In this document: piece by piece, positions 44,621-56,340 of the stretch
How positions within the stretch are numbered: the stretch's first letter is position 1
Layout: the number at the start of each line of letters is the position of its first letter
NCBI GenBank assembly: GCA_950295325.1
Contig: OX485804.1
Coordinates: 26,412,001 to 26,476,000, forward strand
Reading direction: 5' to 3'
DNA length: 64,000 nt
DNA from: Polytrichum commune
Taxonomy: Eukaryota > Streptophyta > Polytrichopsida > Polytrichales > Polytrichaceae
Translations under genes and position numbers: made by a program
Notes under the pieces: model-generated
Told to the model about the DNA's origin: nothing
What the model saw: only the letters and a program-made list of their open reading frames with translations
Database searches by the model: none

Positions 44621-45921
44621 CTATTGGTAATTGGAACCTTTTTCATTCCACAAATGTTGAACCAAATCGTCACGCAAAGCGTAATAAGTTTCCGAGTTTT
44701 GCAAGTTGGAAGTGCCAACTTGAAGGTCGTTGAAAGTGAAGCCCCGTCTCAATGTAGTCTGAGATGAGCTTGGACCGTGCAGTTCCGGAAGATCTTCATC
44801 AGCTTCATCCTCAATGATCATGTTATGCATAATGATGCATGCGTACATGACATCAGCCATATCGGATGTGTTCCACAATCTGCAAGGATGTGCAATCATA
44901 GACCACCTTGATTGCAATACACCGAAACACCTTTCCACATCTTTTCGGGCGGATTCCTGACAAGCAGAGAAGTTGCTCTCTTTTTGGTCTTCTGGATCTT
45001 GTAGACTTTACACGAAACAACTCTATTTAGGATAAATCCCATCAGCAAGCAAGTAGTATTTATCATACCAGTTTCCATTAACCCAAAATCCCACTCCATT
45101 TGCATGGCCAGTCAGTAGATTCCGTACGAGAGGGCTCTTATCGAGAACATTAAGGTCATTATTCCCCCCAGGAATGCCAAAGAATGCATGCCAAATCCAC
45201 AACCTGTAATCACACACAGCCTCCAATATGATGGACCTATTTTTGTTCTTGTCTTGATATGACCACTGCAACGCAACATGACATAGTTTCCATTTCCAAT
45301 GCATGCAGTCAATACTACCAAACATACCGGGCCACCCCCTATCTTGGTTAACGGTCATTTGGGTCACAAATTATGAGTGGGTTGACGTAAATACTCTTGT
45401 TCAAAACACCTTTGAATCCCCCTGCACCAACGCAACATGGCTTCTCGAGCAGTGCTAGGTGCCATCCGACAATACTCTTCTTGCGCCTTGGCAGGTGTGC
45501 CGAGCGAGAGCATGCGCATGGCCGCTGTAGCTTTTTGCAATGATGACAACCCAATAGCACCAACACAATTTGTTTTTTGCTCAAAATAGTCGTTAACTGA
45601 ACACACAACATCGTGCAAACGCAAAAAAAGACACTTTCGCATCCTATACACCTCGCGAAATGAGGCTGCATCAAATACGGGGGTTGGGGAGAAGTAGTTG
45701 TTGTACAACAATTCAGCATGAAACAACGCAAGTCTATCTTTGTTAGGCTGTCTACCTGGTCGGCTACCACCCCTTTGAACTGGTTCCTCATCCGAGGAGT
45801 CTAACTGATTTTGGTATACTATTTGGTTCATCATGTATTCTTCTTCCTCGTCATCTTCTAGGTTGTTTCTAATACTTTGGTTATAAGCCCTCCACTGATC
45901 AGACATTCTAACAAATTGCAC
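44621..45921 (-). pseudogene. PIF/Harbinger DDE transposase, broken by one frameshift and two stops
   Basis: The minus strand reads in three pieces. Piece 1, 45921-45364, has the N-terminal DNA-binding region (FREVYRMRKCLFLRLHDVV, GLSSLQKATAAMRMLSLG). A one-base-type shift near 45365 leads to piece 2, 45367-45023: PGMFGSIDCMHW with the first catalytic D, and GGNNDLNVLDKSPL with the second. Sense passes two stop codons (TAG and TAA, about 45012-45025) into piece 3, 44980-44621: ESARKDVERCFGVLQSRW with the catalytic E, then ACIIMHNMIIEDE. All three DDE residues remain. This is the HARBI1-like nuclease family, which cuts and joins DNA at TTA/TAA targets. It is inactive as it stands. Confidence 0.9.
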
Positions 45922-46219
45922 AGAACCCTAAAACAGAATTCAAACACGAGGAAAGGAAAAAAAACACTCAAAGGCCCTAAACGTTTGGGAATGGAAACAG
46001 AACTCAATGACGGAAAATGAAAATGGGTAGGCCTAACTTATACACGATAAATCGAACCTCAAATAATAATTGAATAATGCGAGTGATTCCTTATTAGGGA
46101 TTTGATTGAATCTAAGTATTCGAATGATGGGTGGTCGAGGCATGGGTGCGCAAGGCCCCCTATAGTCAATTATTCTAAATCATTTTGTATCCATAAACGC
46201 TTGGTTTAGGGTCGCCAAG

Positions 46220-46940
46220 AAAATGTCAAGTTCTAGACCACGAGGCGTTTTTGGATTTTGTGGGAAATATGTGTGCCATTTTATCCACGTTCTTATGTTT
46301 GCAATTGTCTCAAAATGCCAAAAAAATCCCAAATTAACGAATGTAGTGACTAATATCATTACATTCGTTAATTTGAGACTTTATCTTGTCTCAAATTGAT
46401 ATATGGACCACAACAACATGGTCTAATGTTTGGGTCGTCCTAACTAAACCATCTTGATATGAGTTCTTAATTGGGTTCTCGATATGAACACCGCTTCAAA
46501 GTATTAGCATCTTAAAACATTCTCCAATATGTGTGTCATTTTATCCACGTTCCTATGTTTGTAATTGTCTCAAAATGCCAAAAAAATCCCAAATTAACGA
46601 ATATATTGAATAATATGATGACCCAAACATTACTCCGGATGATACTAATTTTCCTTTACTTGATTCCGAATTAATGTAGACCATTTAATCAAAGATGATT
46701 TAACACAAAACCTATAGGGGGTGGAGTTTTTTTTTAATATTGGATGTCTACAATCATGATATCTCTATCTTTAAGATAAGCGAAATTGATCTAAGATGAA
46801 CCCTAAATTAAATTCTTACACACACCCATTTAATTAGGACCCCGTATCAAGATGGTTTAGGTAGGACAACCCCAAACATTAGACCATGTTGTTGTGGTCC
46901 ATATATTAATTAGATACAAGAGAAATGCTCAAATTAACGA
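46220..46940. repeat. Direct and inverted repeats in the right arm of the Harbinger element
   Basis: 46260-46350 and 46528-46610 share ATTTTATCCACGTTC and AAAAAATCCCAAATTAACGA in direct orientation. 46371-46465 and 46846-46935 are inverted partners (CCATATATYAATT, ACAACAACATGGTCTAATGT, AACCATCTTGATA). This suggests an older element or rearrangement nested in the transposon. No coding sense. Confidence 0.7.
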
Positions 46941-47185
46941 GGTATTTTATTTTATTCACGGGCGGAGAAGCGGGCGGGATATCGGGTAGGGAATTGGGCA
47001 GGGAATCGGGCAGGGCTCGCGAACCCGGGCAAGGGGGTAATTGAGGGCGGGGGCCGGCCTCGAAGAGGGTCCGGTACCGGGGCTGGTGGGCAAGGTGAAT
47101 TTTTATGGCAAACCCTCACTGTGCCGGGGCTGCCACCGAGGTCATTATGCCCGGGGCGGTGCCCGGGCTAGTGGGGATGCTCTTA

Positions 47186-48529
47186 CAAGGAAGCTCAAAG
47201 CCGGCCATGGTAACTTAACATTTGCAAGTATGACTTAAGAAGCGCAACATCATTTTGGTGTTGGATTGTTGGCCCTCTATTCAAAACAATTTGAAAATTA
47301 AAGAAAAATACAAGAGCAAACATAACATTATTCGGATGCATATCTTTGTTCCATTCTAAACTTAGGTGAGGGTTAAGTTGAAAATCCATGTACTGTGAAG
47401 TAGTAGCCAAATGGGATGGAAAAAAAATCCAAGGTGGAGCCTCTAGTGGCCAATAGCAACACATTAGCCTAATTTCAAATGGCACAAGGATCCATATGTA
47501 AGTATCACTTTTTGCATTGCTTCAACGATTTTTAGTTCATTTTTTTCTTGGGTTCGAATAGAATTCAACAACATAAGGCCCATTGTGCATGGTTGTGGTT
47601 GTTAGCATTTTGCGATTTCCCATCTCGAAAGTGTAGGTTTTGGAGGTGAGTCTATGTTTTCATCTTACCTTTGCTTCAGTAGAGGCAACCATTATTCACT
47701 TAAACCTTGATGTCAGTGGGAGGCTGGAAACCAAAAGAAAGGTCGGTGCACTTGTGGGCTCATGGGCTTGTTGCCGGTGGGTTTCACCTTGTGAACACTT
47801 TGTTTTTAGGTTGAATTTGATTGTTTGCATTGGTGAAGGCGTCTTGCAGATATTATTCGTGAACATTATCTTACATATTCCCAGCCCCACCCGACCTTCA
47901 TATGCAACTAAATAATGTTACAAACACTCCCTTTTCCAACTTAAGCATGGGTGCATGGTGTGCAAAGCTTGCATGTTCAAGATCAATATATACGACATGA
48001 GTTGTCGCCTCTTGAATTTGCAAGAGATGGTCCAAGGTCACATTACACTAGACCTTGAAGGCATGAGGGACCACAAAAAGTTTGAAGATCCGATATCACA
48101 TGGGTGACTAAATGATATGAAATAATCAAGATTGATGCTTGGAGAGGATCGTGTAAATAGTTGTCGAGGAGTTAAGTTTTGTGGCCTAAAGAAAAACCAA
48201 AATTTGAATCTCACTCAATGATAAATCTTGTGCTTGGCAACACAAAAATCCCATGAACTTTTGTGATGAAATATGATACCCGATTTTTAGGTCGAGTGGC
48301 CTCAAATCCGTCGTGGGCGATTTGATGTTAGATTTTGCAAGCATTTATGGAAAGATTGGCCCGCCCCAAGTCTTCTATATTCCAATTTATGTATCAGGCA
48401 AGGATAAGGCAAAGGTACAAGCTCTCATGAATCTCATGCTCGAGTTATCAATACACGCAATCTAGATATGTACTAAGGAAAATTACGCAGCTCCTCTTGT
48501 TCGAGACCCAACATTTGAAAGAAATTGAG
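47186..48529. other. Unassigned sequence
   Basis: No supported gene. The minus frame at 47195-47485 and plus frame at 47640-47915 have no motif. Confidence 0.3.
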
Positions 48530-48531
48530 TA

Positions 48532-48782
48532 CAATAACCTCCCGCTTAATTACGCACCCGTTTAAGTACGCATTTTTGGGTAAAAAAATTAGGGTTCAAG
48601 ATTTCTTAGTTGAACATGTCGTGAATTCTCATTTGGTGTAAGTTTTGAAGTTTTTTTGCGTTTGGCTTTGAGGTCGACCGCTCGCGATTTGGGAAACCCT
48701 AAATCCTAAAGTACGCACCTACCAGCTAAGTACGCACAAACTGCGCATGTTCAAGTTGTGTACTTAAGCGGGAGGTTACTGT
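48532..48782. mobile_element. Tc1/mariner-type MITE
   Basis: 251 bp with TA at 48530-48531 and 48783-48784. Left CAATAACCTCCCGCTTAAT, right (reverse complement) CAGTAACCTCCCGCTTAAG. A CAGT start with a TA target is usual for pogo/mariner ends. A subterminal CAGCTAAGTACGCAC/CCGTTTAAGTACGCA motif is repeated in both arms. Non-coding. Confidence 0.8.
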
Positions 48783-48784
48783 AC

Positions 48785-50080
48785 TTGTGAGAAAAAATGT
48801 CATAACCCAAAAAAGAAAAAAGAAAAAAGAAAAAAGAAAGACTATGTCATGTACCTCCTCTAGCCTCCATTTTGTACTTACAAGGGATAGAAACCACTAT
48901 TACAAACACCACCATTAGCTACTTAGTTTTTTTCCTAGAATGTAAATCTAGGACAAATCCTATGTTGGTAACCACGTTACAAAGGAATGGAGTAATAATG
49001 GGTCTCTTTCATTTTATGGGTTGTTCACTTTTAAGGTAAATGTTGTGGATCACACTATAGACGAGGGAACCAACACTAAAAACATTAAGGATATTACTGT
49101 GCGTGTCCAATATATTTCAATTTATAATATATGATACTTGAGGTTTATGTTGTAGGTCACAATGTTTCTATTGGATGAAAAATTATGTGCATCTTAGAGG
49201 CTTCCAACAAAGGGAGGCTCAATTCGTGCCCGTCCTATCTAGGTCTAGGATTCCAATTGAAGGTTCAAATATTTGATTTTCTTTTTTAAAACATGCTTCA
49301 ACAAAAAAAAATCTTAGAAAAAAAACCCTTGTTTAGGTGTGAATTATGTAAAACTATAAGTATTGTAAAATCTGTGTTCTATTATAAAAAAAAAATTGCA
49401 TGACAACTGCATGGGCAAGACATGTTCTAGAGAGATTCATGCAAAGATTAGTTCCCTTGATTATAAGGTTTTGTGCTACTTTAATGCGTGATGGTGTATA
49501 TTGTGGGCACAATAGAGTCTTACAAAAGGTCAGTCACACTATAAGTATTCCCACATTTTTTACCATAAACAATGTAGTTCTTCCTATTGGCATTCTTTAA
49601 TAGGATTAGGGGGTAAATTTTGTGACACTCATCATGGGGAAAAGTGGGAACTTAACAAATCATTGTGCAGTCCGGAAGGCTTTATTATTATTATTTTTAA
49701 AAATTTTGTTTGTTTTTTGAGACCACACACTTTGATTTAGTCTAGCGTGACCCGATTGAAAGTACTTAACTCCTTATTATGTAGGCATCTTCCAAAACAT
49801 TAAACAACCACATCAAAAACTCACCTTACTAAAACTAAAACTAAAAAGAAAAAGAAAACATGCCATGTGGCACAGGGTGTTAGAACATCGTCAACATAGT
49901 ATACTCACCACATAAAAAGCGTGAAAACAGTTGTGTCATTACAACATGACCCAAACAACAACTACTTGATTGGAGGTGTCCGATCTGGTCACTATATATG
50001 TTGAGTGCATTGGACGTGGCCATTGTATATATATATTTAAGAACCAAGTTAGAATTGTTGTCGCTGTGGATCGACATTCC
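48785..50080. other. Unassigned AT-rich sequence
   Basis: (AAAAAAG)n microsatellite near 48805-48840. No gene supported. Confidence 0.35.
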
Positions 50081-50083
50081 TTA

Positions 50084-50478
50084 GAGCATCCTCAGTCGAT
50101 CTAGGTAAAGCTCACTGCAAACCAAGACCTATCTTGCTTAAAATTGCTCAAAATTTAGAGGGAGTGCACCAAATCTTGCTTAAAAATGGACAGATCCTCC
50201 CACACTCCCTCTAAATGTCAAAAATTTGGAGGGAGTGTGGGAGGATCTTTCCATTTTTAAGCAAGATTTGGTGCACTCCCTCTAAATTTTGAAAATGTGG
50301 TGTTTTCAATGAGGGATTTCACCTACATCAAATTTTTACAATTCTTTTTTCTTGAGAAATATCTCACGTTTATTTAGGTGTGCTTCTAATGATGGTAATT
50401 TCAGTTTCTAATTTCAGGTCAGTCAAAAGATAGGTTTTGGTTTGCAGTGAGCTTTACCTAGATCGACTGAGGATGCTC
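50084..50478. mobile_element. TTA-flanked MITE with an internal hairpin
   Basis: 395 bp with TTA at 50081-50083 and 50479-50481. Ends are inverted and almost identical for over 40 bp, beginning GAGCATCCTCAGTCGATC on both sides. The first bases (GAGCATCC-CA) agree with the Harbinger ends at 41545-47182. Inside, 50150-50218 and 50222-50290 form a second long hairpin (GGGAGTGCACCAAATCTTGC and its partner; TCCTCCCACACTCCCTC and its partner). No coding capacity. Confidence 0.9.
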
Positions 50479-50481
50479 TTA

Positions 50482-52050
50482 GTAGCTAGTATTGGCGGGG
50501 GCATGTTTTTAAGGCACTTCCTAATGGTGTCTATTTTGGAGCCGAGATCCAAAATTAGGCCATTGACTTCACCTTGCGTTTGGGGAAGGGCCTCTCGGAG
50601 TCCCTCCAACACCAATCATCTCACCAGGTGCTGAGTTAGCTAGTGATGTGAGTATTAAGCCGGCATTTTCACATGCAGCACAAAGCCACTTTGCATGTAC
50701 GAACGAATCTCCATGTTATTTATTAGTTACTTAAAGTATTCCACTTGCGGACAGCATGAGAGCCACTAAAAAATAACTGTCTGTAGTGTCACCGTGGTAG
50801 CTTTTCTAATTAATGGCACCTCATACCAACTTGCTTTTGGTATATTCTAGATCCTACCATTTCCGTAATGAAATATACACATGAATGATTGATTCGTATG
50901 CTACACTCTAGTTCATGTAGGTTCCAAAAGTTTTCCCTTACACATGTCACTTTCTTCTATTATATATTGAGACTTCAGCAATATCCGTTCAAGCCATAAT
51001 TCAATGTTTGTGATTCGATCACTACCACCACTTGGATAACGACGAGGGCTGACGGGATTTAGCTACATTGAAAACTTGAAGTTTTGGGAAACGATTGTTA
51101 AAAGCATGAACAACTTTTTGCATATAAGCTGCACCCAATAGCCTTGCATTTGCAGCTCTTATGGGACATATTTTCATAGAAGTTTGTGATCCATTTGAAG
51201 AGTTCTCCAACTGGCGTGGGATTTGTTTGAGTTGTCTACAAGTCACTTCAATTTTTAAAGTGTCAATTGAAGTGTGATTTGATTTTCTTCATGCGTCATA
51301 CTACATGTCAAATTATAAAATGTGTGTGTCAATTATCGAAACATCTAATATCATGCTTACTTGGATACACTTGGAGGAAAACTTGTCCATTCCAACGATT
51401 CATTGCAAGTCATGGCGAGTACATGCGTAAATAAATTGTTTTGGTTGTCAATTGAAGGTTTTTGACTGTCAAGTCTCCCAAATTTTGCAACTAGAAAACT
51501 ATGGTTGACAATACTGTAACGACATTGATTTATTTATGCGTTCCCTTGCCATGAGTAGCAATGGATAAGTTGCAACGGATAGTTGGAGTGGATAAGTTTC
51601 TCCTAGTGATAGGATTAAGGCAACATGCCGGATAGCTCAAGCAAGGTCATCACACCATGAGAAAGCACTTGTTCATTCCAACTATATGTTACAACTCATG
51701 GAGAGAAAATGCATAAAGAAATTAATACGGTTGCCAACCTGAGGTTATTGGCTGCGGATTTGGGAGAATTGGTAACCGGAAACATGTGGTTGGCAACAAA
51801 AATAATTTATTCATGCATTTTCTTGCTATGAGTTGCAGCAAACAAGTTGCTATAGATGGTTGAAATGGACAAGTTTTCTAATGGTGTTACCAAAGGTGTG
51901 AAACCATGCATCCATACAAGTTTGAAAACAAATATATAGGGTTTTGCAATGGATTGAAATTAGTTCAATGTGCAAGAAATTAAAAGGTTGAAGAGGCTAG
52001 AGATACATTAATGTGGAGTCAGAAGGATAATTTCTAGGGTAACAAAGACA
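50482..52050. other. Unassigned sequence
   Basis: 51370-51740 has repeated related phrases (TTGTCCATTCCAACRAT, GTCATGGCGAGTACATGCGTA and later counterparts), possibly an old duplication. No gene supported. Confidence 0.35.
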
Positions 52051-52320
52051 AGTGCATATCAATATTCAACCACATGGGTCGGTTCCAAGACCCTGGAATA
52101 AGTCATTTTATATTGTGAGCCCCTGAGCGAAGTGAGAACATTCATTTACTACTCATACATTCAAGTTGACAACTTGGAAATTTGGGTGGAGTTATCCGCT
52201 AGGCACTATTCAACATAAATGATATTCATCTTGACACTAATCATAGGAACCATTATTCATCCCACCACTAATCACAAGAAACAATGTTCACCCCGGTATT
52301 CTTCCTTGAAAGTACCCAAC
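52051..52320 (+). repeat. Dispersed repeat D, copy 2
   Basis: Matches 14515-14720: TTCAACCACATGGGTCGG, then GACCCTGGAATAAGTCA, then GTGGAGTTAT and repeated CAYTATTCATC phrases. Class unknown. Confidence 0.55.
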
Positions 52321-52649
52321 AATTTTCATAATATTCCTACTAATCATACGGGCATTATTCATTATTTCGACCGGCATCAGTTTCTTCCTGTTTTCTAAGG
52401 CTCTTCCCATGAAGGTAAGATATCTTCCCATGTCAGATGCTAAATATAGGAAAACACAACCATGCAACTGAATAATGTTATATGGTCTTTGCATGATAAC
52501 GGCTAATATTAACAATGATGATCAACTCGGTAAAAGGACTGTGACTTCAGGCTACCTATCGCTACATTTAAAAATACAGAAGTAAACGTGTCTTTAATAA
52601 AGTTACTAAACATATGAACACAATATGTGCTTCCATTTTCAAAAAGAGT

Positions 52650-52745
52650 TGTAAGAGCAAAAGTGGCAATATCTCTTATCTATAGGGAATAGGATAGTTG
52701 ACCACATTGTGACATCTGAATCAATGCTCACCAACTCCTTTTATT
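52650..52745 (-). mobile_element. Short LINE remnant, copy 4
   Basis: Minus strand matches the C-terminal region of the same LINE family (plus-strand phrases AGTGGCAATATCTCTTATCT and GATAGTTGACCA). Too short to say more. Confidence 0.4.
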
Positions 52746-53096
52746 AAGCTTCTTCATATATTATATTGTATTTGGAGATAAAAAGCTACTACCAAGCCAA
52801 CGCCAAGAATAGAGTAAGAAACTTCTCGATAACTTTCATTTGATCATAATTGTAAAATCAAGTGGGTTCAGTACCAGGAATGAACTTTGGGATGCGTTCC
52901 AATTCTCCCTTAAGGTGGAATGAGCCCACCATCTATGCCAAGGCAGCATGGGAACAGGTGGTCGAGCAAATTAAGATTGCACCTTGAACTCCGTAATATC
53001 AACTTCCATAATGTCACTCACTCTTTAATATCCTGAAACCCTAGAGAACGGACATTCGTAGTTCAAATCTCACTCTTTATTGTCACCTTTCTCTCC

Positions 53097-53440
53097 CTTA
53101 TATCACGAAGATTGTCATGAATGCAAACCACCAAAGAAGTCAATCCAAACCCTTGCATTGCACAATGTGCCAATATGTGGAGTGTCGCCTTCTTCTTCTT
53201 CGTCTTCTTCTTATGCCACTTGTTGAATGTTGGTGCATGCATATGCCACATCGCCTGGGAAGGCCAAGTGGAGTGGACCACACCACATCGTTTAATATGT
53301 TGCACTTTGTGTTATTCCAGAGTGTCACATGCTACACTAATTCACTAGTATCGTGCATCCATGTTAACACTACAAAAATTAGTAATATCATGTGCACTTT
53401 GGTTGCCACAGGTGTGATACTATGGAGTTTAAAGTGTAGC
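53097..53440 (+). repeat. Dispersed repeat E, copy 2
   Basis: Partner of 28667-29015, with the same block order and roughly 85-90 % identity by eye. The sequence ATATCACGAAGATTGTCAT at its left matches the other copy's GTATCACGAAATTTGTCAT, so the shared segment begins there. Confidence 0.7.
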
Positions 53441-53900
53441 AGCTTCTCCGATGCGGCTATGCTCCAAGGTTTTGACCAAACGTGGGGTGCTTGGAACGTC
53501 TTTTTGTAGGAGGAAGCATTTGAATATCGCATGGAACTGGCAGCGGCAATGTACTTAGGTAGCTCAGCTCTTTGATGGGCAATTTGGTGGCAAGGGGGTT
53601 GACCTTGGCTGATGGGGTGGGGGTTGTTCTTGGTTAGGTGGGTCTGGGGGTTGTTCGTGATGGGATTCTGTTGGTGTTAATTTTTTACGTGGCAGTGTTT
53701 CAAGTATGAAGGGCCCCGGTTCCCCCTTGTGGTGGGTATATTTTCCTTGTTTCATATGCATTTGGCATTGGCTTTGTTGGCCTTATGTCCCCCCCCCCCC
53801 AAAAGAAAAAAAAGAAAAAAAGAAAAAAATCTCCCTTATGGTTTGCTCCAAATTGGAAAGAAAGATAATGTAGGAACTTATTATTATTCACATCACATTA
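53441..53900. other. Unassigned sequence with homopolymers
   Basis: Holds a C run at 53789-53800 followed by (AAAAAG)n. No gene supported. Confidence 0.35.
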
Positions 53901-53904
53901 TGTA

Positions 53905-54310
53905 CACTAGATATTGTATATAGTGTCACAAATTCTAGTTGTCTTGCTCAGTACAAATTGTAAACCACCCACGTAGTGTCACCAACACTAATGTGAACCT
54001 AACATTATTTGTCATTCATTGTAAACAAATTTGGACATTATAGATTCATAGTGTTGCACCGAGTTTTTTTTAAAAAAAACTTTAAAAAAAAATTAAAAAT
54101 TAAAAATTAAAAATTAAATTTAAATCCAAATTACAATCACCCATGACAATATTTCATTACAAAATGTTAGGATACACAATACACCTAAAGTGGATGAACT
54201 AAAAGTAAGTTATGGTGACAATACTTGTAAATATATTTATAAGGTTTGTCATAAGGAATGTTACCACAATGACATAAATTACCGCATGACACTAAATACA
54301 ATATGTAGTG
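53905..54310. mobile_element. MITE family B (TA target, CACTA-like ends)
   Basis: 406 bp with TA at 53903-53904 and 54311-54312. Left CACTAGATATTGTATATAG, right (reverse complement) CACTACATATTGTATTTAG; both continue TGTCA. An A/T-rich (AAAAATT)n run lies at 54080-54120. Related to 39128-39453. Confidence 0.75.
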
Positions 54311-54312
54311 TA

Positions 54313-55518
54313 GTGAGAGTGCCTTTGAGCATGAGTACTTTAGACTTTCTTCCATTGTACAAGTTCTATTTGTAAATCCAATGGATTTAGATTTGGATTT
54401 GGATTATTTTCTAGTTGTTGCAAGGTAGTTGCATCTATTTCCAAAACTTTGGTTCATTTAGGTATTTCCAAATTGGATTACATAAATTGGGGTATGTAGA
54501 GTGATCTAATTTGCGTATTAAACATCTCATTGAGTTAGCCTTTCAAAGTGGTTTCATAATCCATATAAGAAACAATGTATGTGATGAATTTGAATTTGAA
54601 TTTTTAATTTTTTGGTTGTTGTTGAGACAAAAGGTCAAATACCCAACACTAAGCATGAATTAAGAAGGGAAGGCACACCCACCCACTTCGGGGAGACGGA
54701 GCCCCTCAAGCATGTCACACTGTCACATTGTTATGGTTGTTTTAGGATGATTTGTTTAAACCACCTTTGCGAATGATTTTCAATTATATTCATTCATGAT
54801 TGGATAGTGTCATGAACTGTGGTCAGGGCATCCAACTATTAAATGTTAAGGTTTTCATCCTATTGTGTGGATGATAATATTTCAGTCATGAGATACTTGA
54901 AGTACATATACAAGGGGGATGGTTTGCTAATTCTACAAATAAGTAGGGTCACCCGATTTAATTAGCAAACTTAACAACTATGATATGCTATTGGTTTGGG
55001 TCCATAATCTAATAATGGAATTTGTTGTAACTAAGCATGTACTAAGGTGGGCGCACCTATTTGGTTCATGACCTATCGTGGGCACAAAACATATGTTACA
55101 CAATTCACTTAAAAAAGAAATACTAAGTGGAGGCATAACATGATTTGTGTGCACACTTGTACCACCTAGTAGTACACCGTGAAACAAACAAATGAAATTT
55201 TGAGGCTCCAATATATGTAGGGCATTATATAGCAATTGTTAGCCATTATGATACTAAAGTTGGGCTCAAATGTCCCAAAATTGACATGTTGTTACTGTTA
55301 GAATTTATAGATGACCTTCTTATAATTTTATTATTATATTTTTCTATCTTCACATATGTATTATATGTAGGTGTTAAAATAAAGTAGAGAGGGGGTTTAT
55401 ATAGGTTTAATAGTGGGCTCATGGAAATTCATTTCGAACCAATAAGAAATAATGTTTTAATGCTTTAGAGTTGTATTCATGATAGTGTATGCACTATAAG
55501 AAAACTATGCCCAAAACT
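54313..55518. other. Unassigned AT-rich sequence
   Basis: No gene or clear repeat boundary. A (GATTTG)n-like run at 54380-54405 is seen. Confidence 0.3.
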
Positions 55519-56340
55519 AGCATAGATGAACTCCAATTGTAGCTAGATTGCAAGGGCCAATAATTGGAAAGGTAAAGGTGCATGCAACACCGAATGCATG
55601 GAGAAGCTTTACTGTCAAAGCCTACATATCTTCACTTAAAGAAAAAATTGGTAGGTAACAATCCTTCAAACATTGCTTTCCACTAGCCAAAACCTCTTGC
55701 ACTTCACACTCAAGGTTGTTGCAAACTCTTCTTCATCACTAGTAGAATACTATTCCAAAATGAACCGCAACTGAAATTGGTTGCGGTTCTTTTGACCAGC
55801 CTGGTCTTTAGTCACTAAACGATTGCACATTTTTTTTGATTTAGAGACTACAATTCTAGGAATTTTAGGAACTAAATGACTAAATTTTTTTCTTTTTTCT
55901 TTTGTGACTGCAATTTTAAAATGTTGGGGCGTGTAATATACCCTTGGAAAGGTATTTTCAAGAACTTTCCAACCGTATATTACATGCACCCAAATTCCTA
56001 AATTTGTAGTTTTTAAACCAAAAAAAAAGTGCAATCGTTTAGCAACTACAAACCATGTTGGCCAAAAGAACCGTAGCCGATTTTGGTTGCGGTTCATTTT
56101 GGCATAGTTTACTACTAGTGATGAAGAAGGGTTTGCAACAACCTTGAGTGTGAAGTGCAAGAGACGTTTTCACTAGTGGAAAGCGATGTTTGAAAGATTG
56201 TTATTTGCCGAACTTTTCTTTAAGTGAAGATATGTAGGCTTTGACGATAAGGCTTCTCCATGCATTCGGTGTTGCATGCACCTTTACCTGTCCAATTATT
56301 GGCCCTTGCAACCTAGCCGCAATCGGAGTTCATCTATGCT
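55519..56340. mobile_element. 822-bp foldback element (long inverted repeat)
   Basis: The two halves are inverted copies along nearly their whole length. The left arm starts AGCATAGATGAACTCC at 55519 and the right arm ends with its exact complement at 56340. Further in, both arms carry AAGGTGCATGCAACACCG, CAAAGCCTACATATCTTCAC, GTTGTTGCAAACCCTTC-type and a small palindrome GAACCGCAACNNAAATNGGT. The loop is about 55930-55990. No target duplication was resolved and there is no transposase. Foldback transposon or inverted duplication are both possible. If transcribed it would make a long hairpin RNA. Confidence 0.8.

Larger units (their letters stand above)
41545..47182. mobile_element. PIF/Harbinger DNA transposon, full length, inactive copy
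   Basis: 5638 bp flanked by TTA at 41542-41544 and 47183-47185. Ends are GAGCGTCCCCACCAGCCTGGG and (reverse complement) GAGCATCCCCACTAGCCCGGG with three mismatches, all transitions. Inside are the two genes of this superfamily: a MYB/SANT-type ORF1 protein on plus (41764-43137) and a DDE transposase on minus (45921-44621), facing each other. Tandem repeats fill the space between. Both genes carry a few disabling changes, yet the ends and target duplication are intact, so the copy could still be a substrate for an enzyme supplied elsewhere. Confidence 0.93.
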
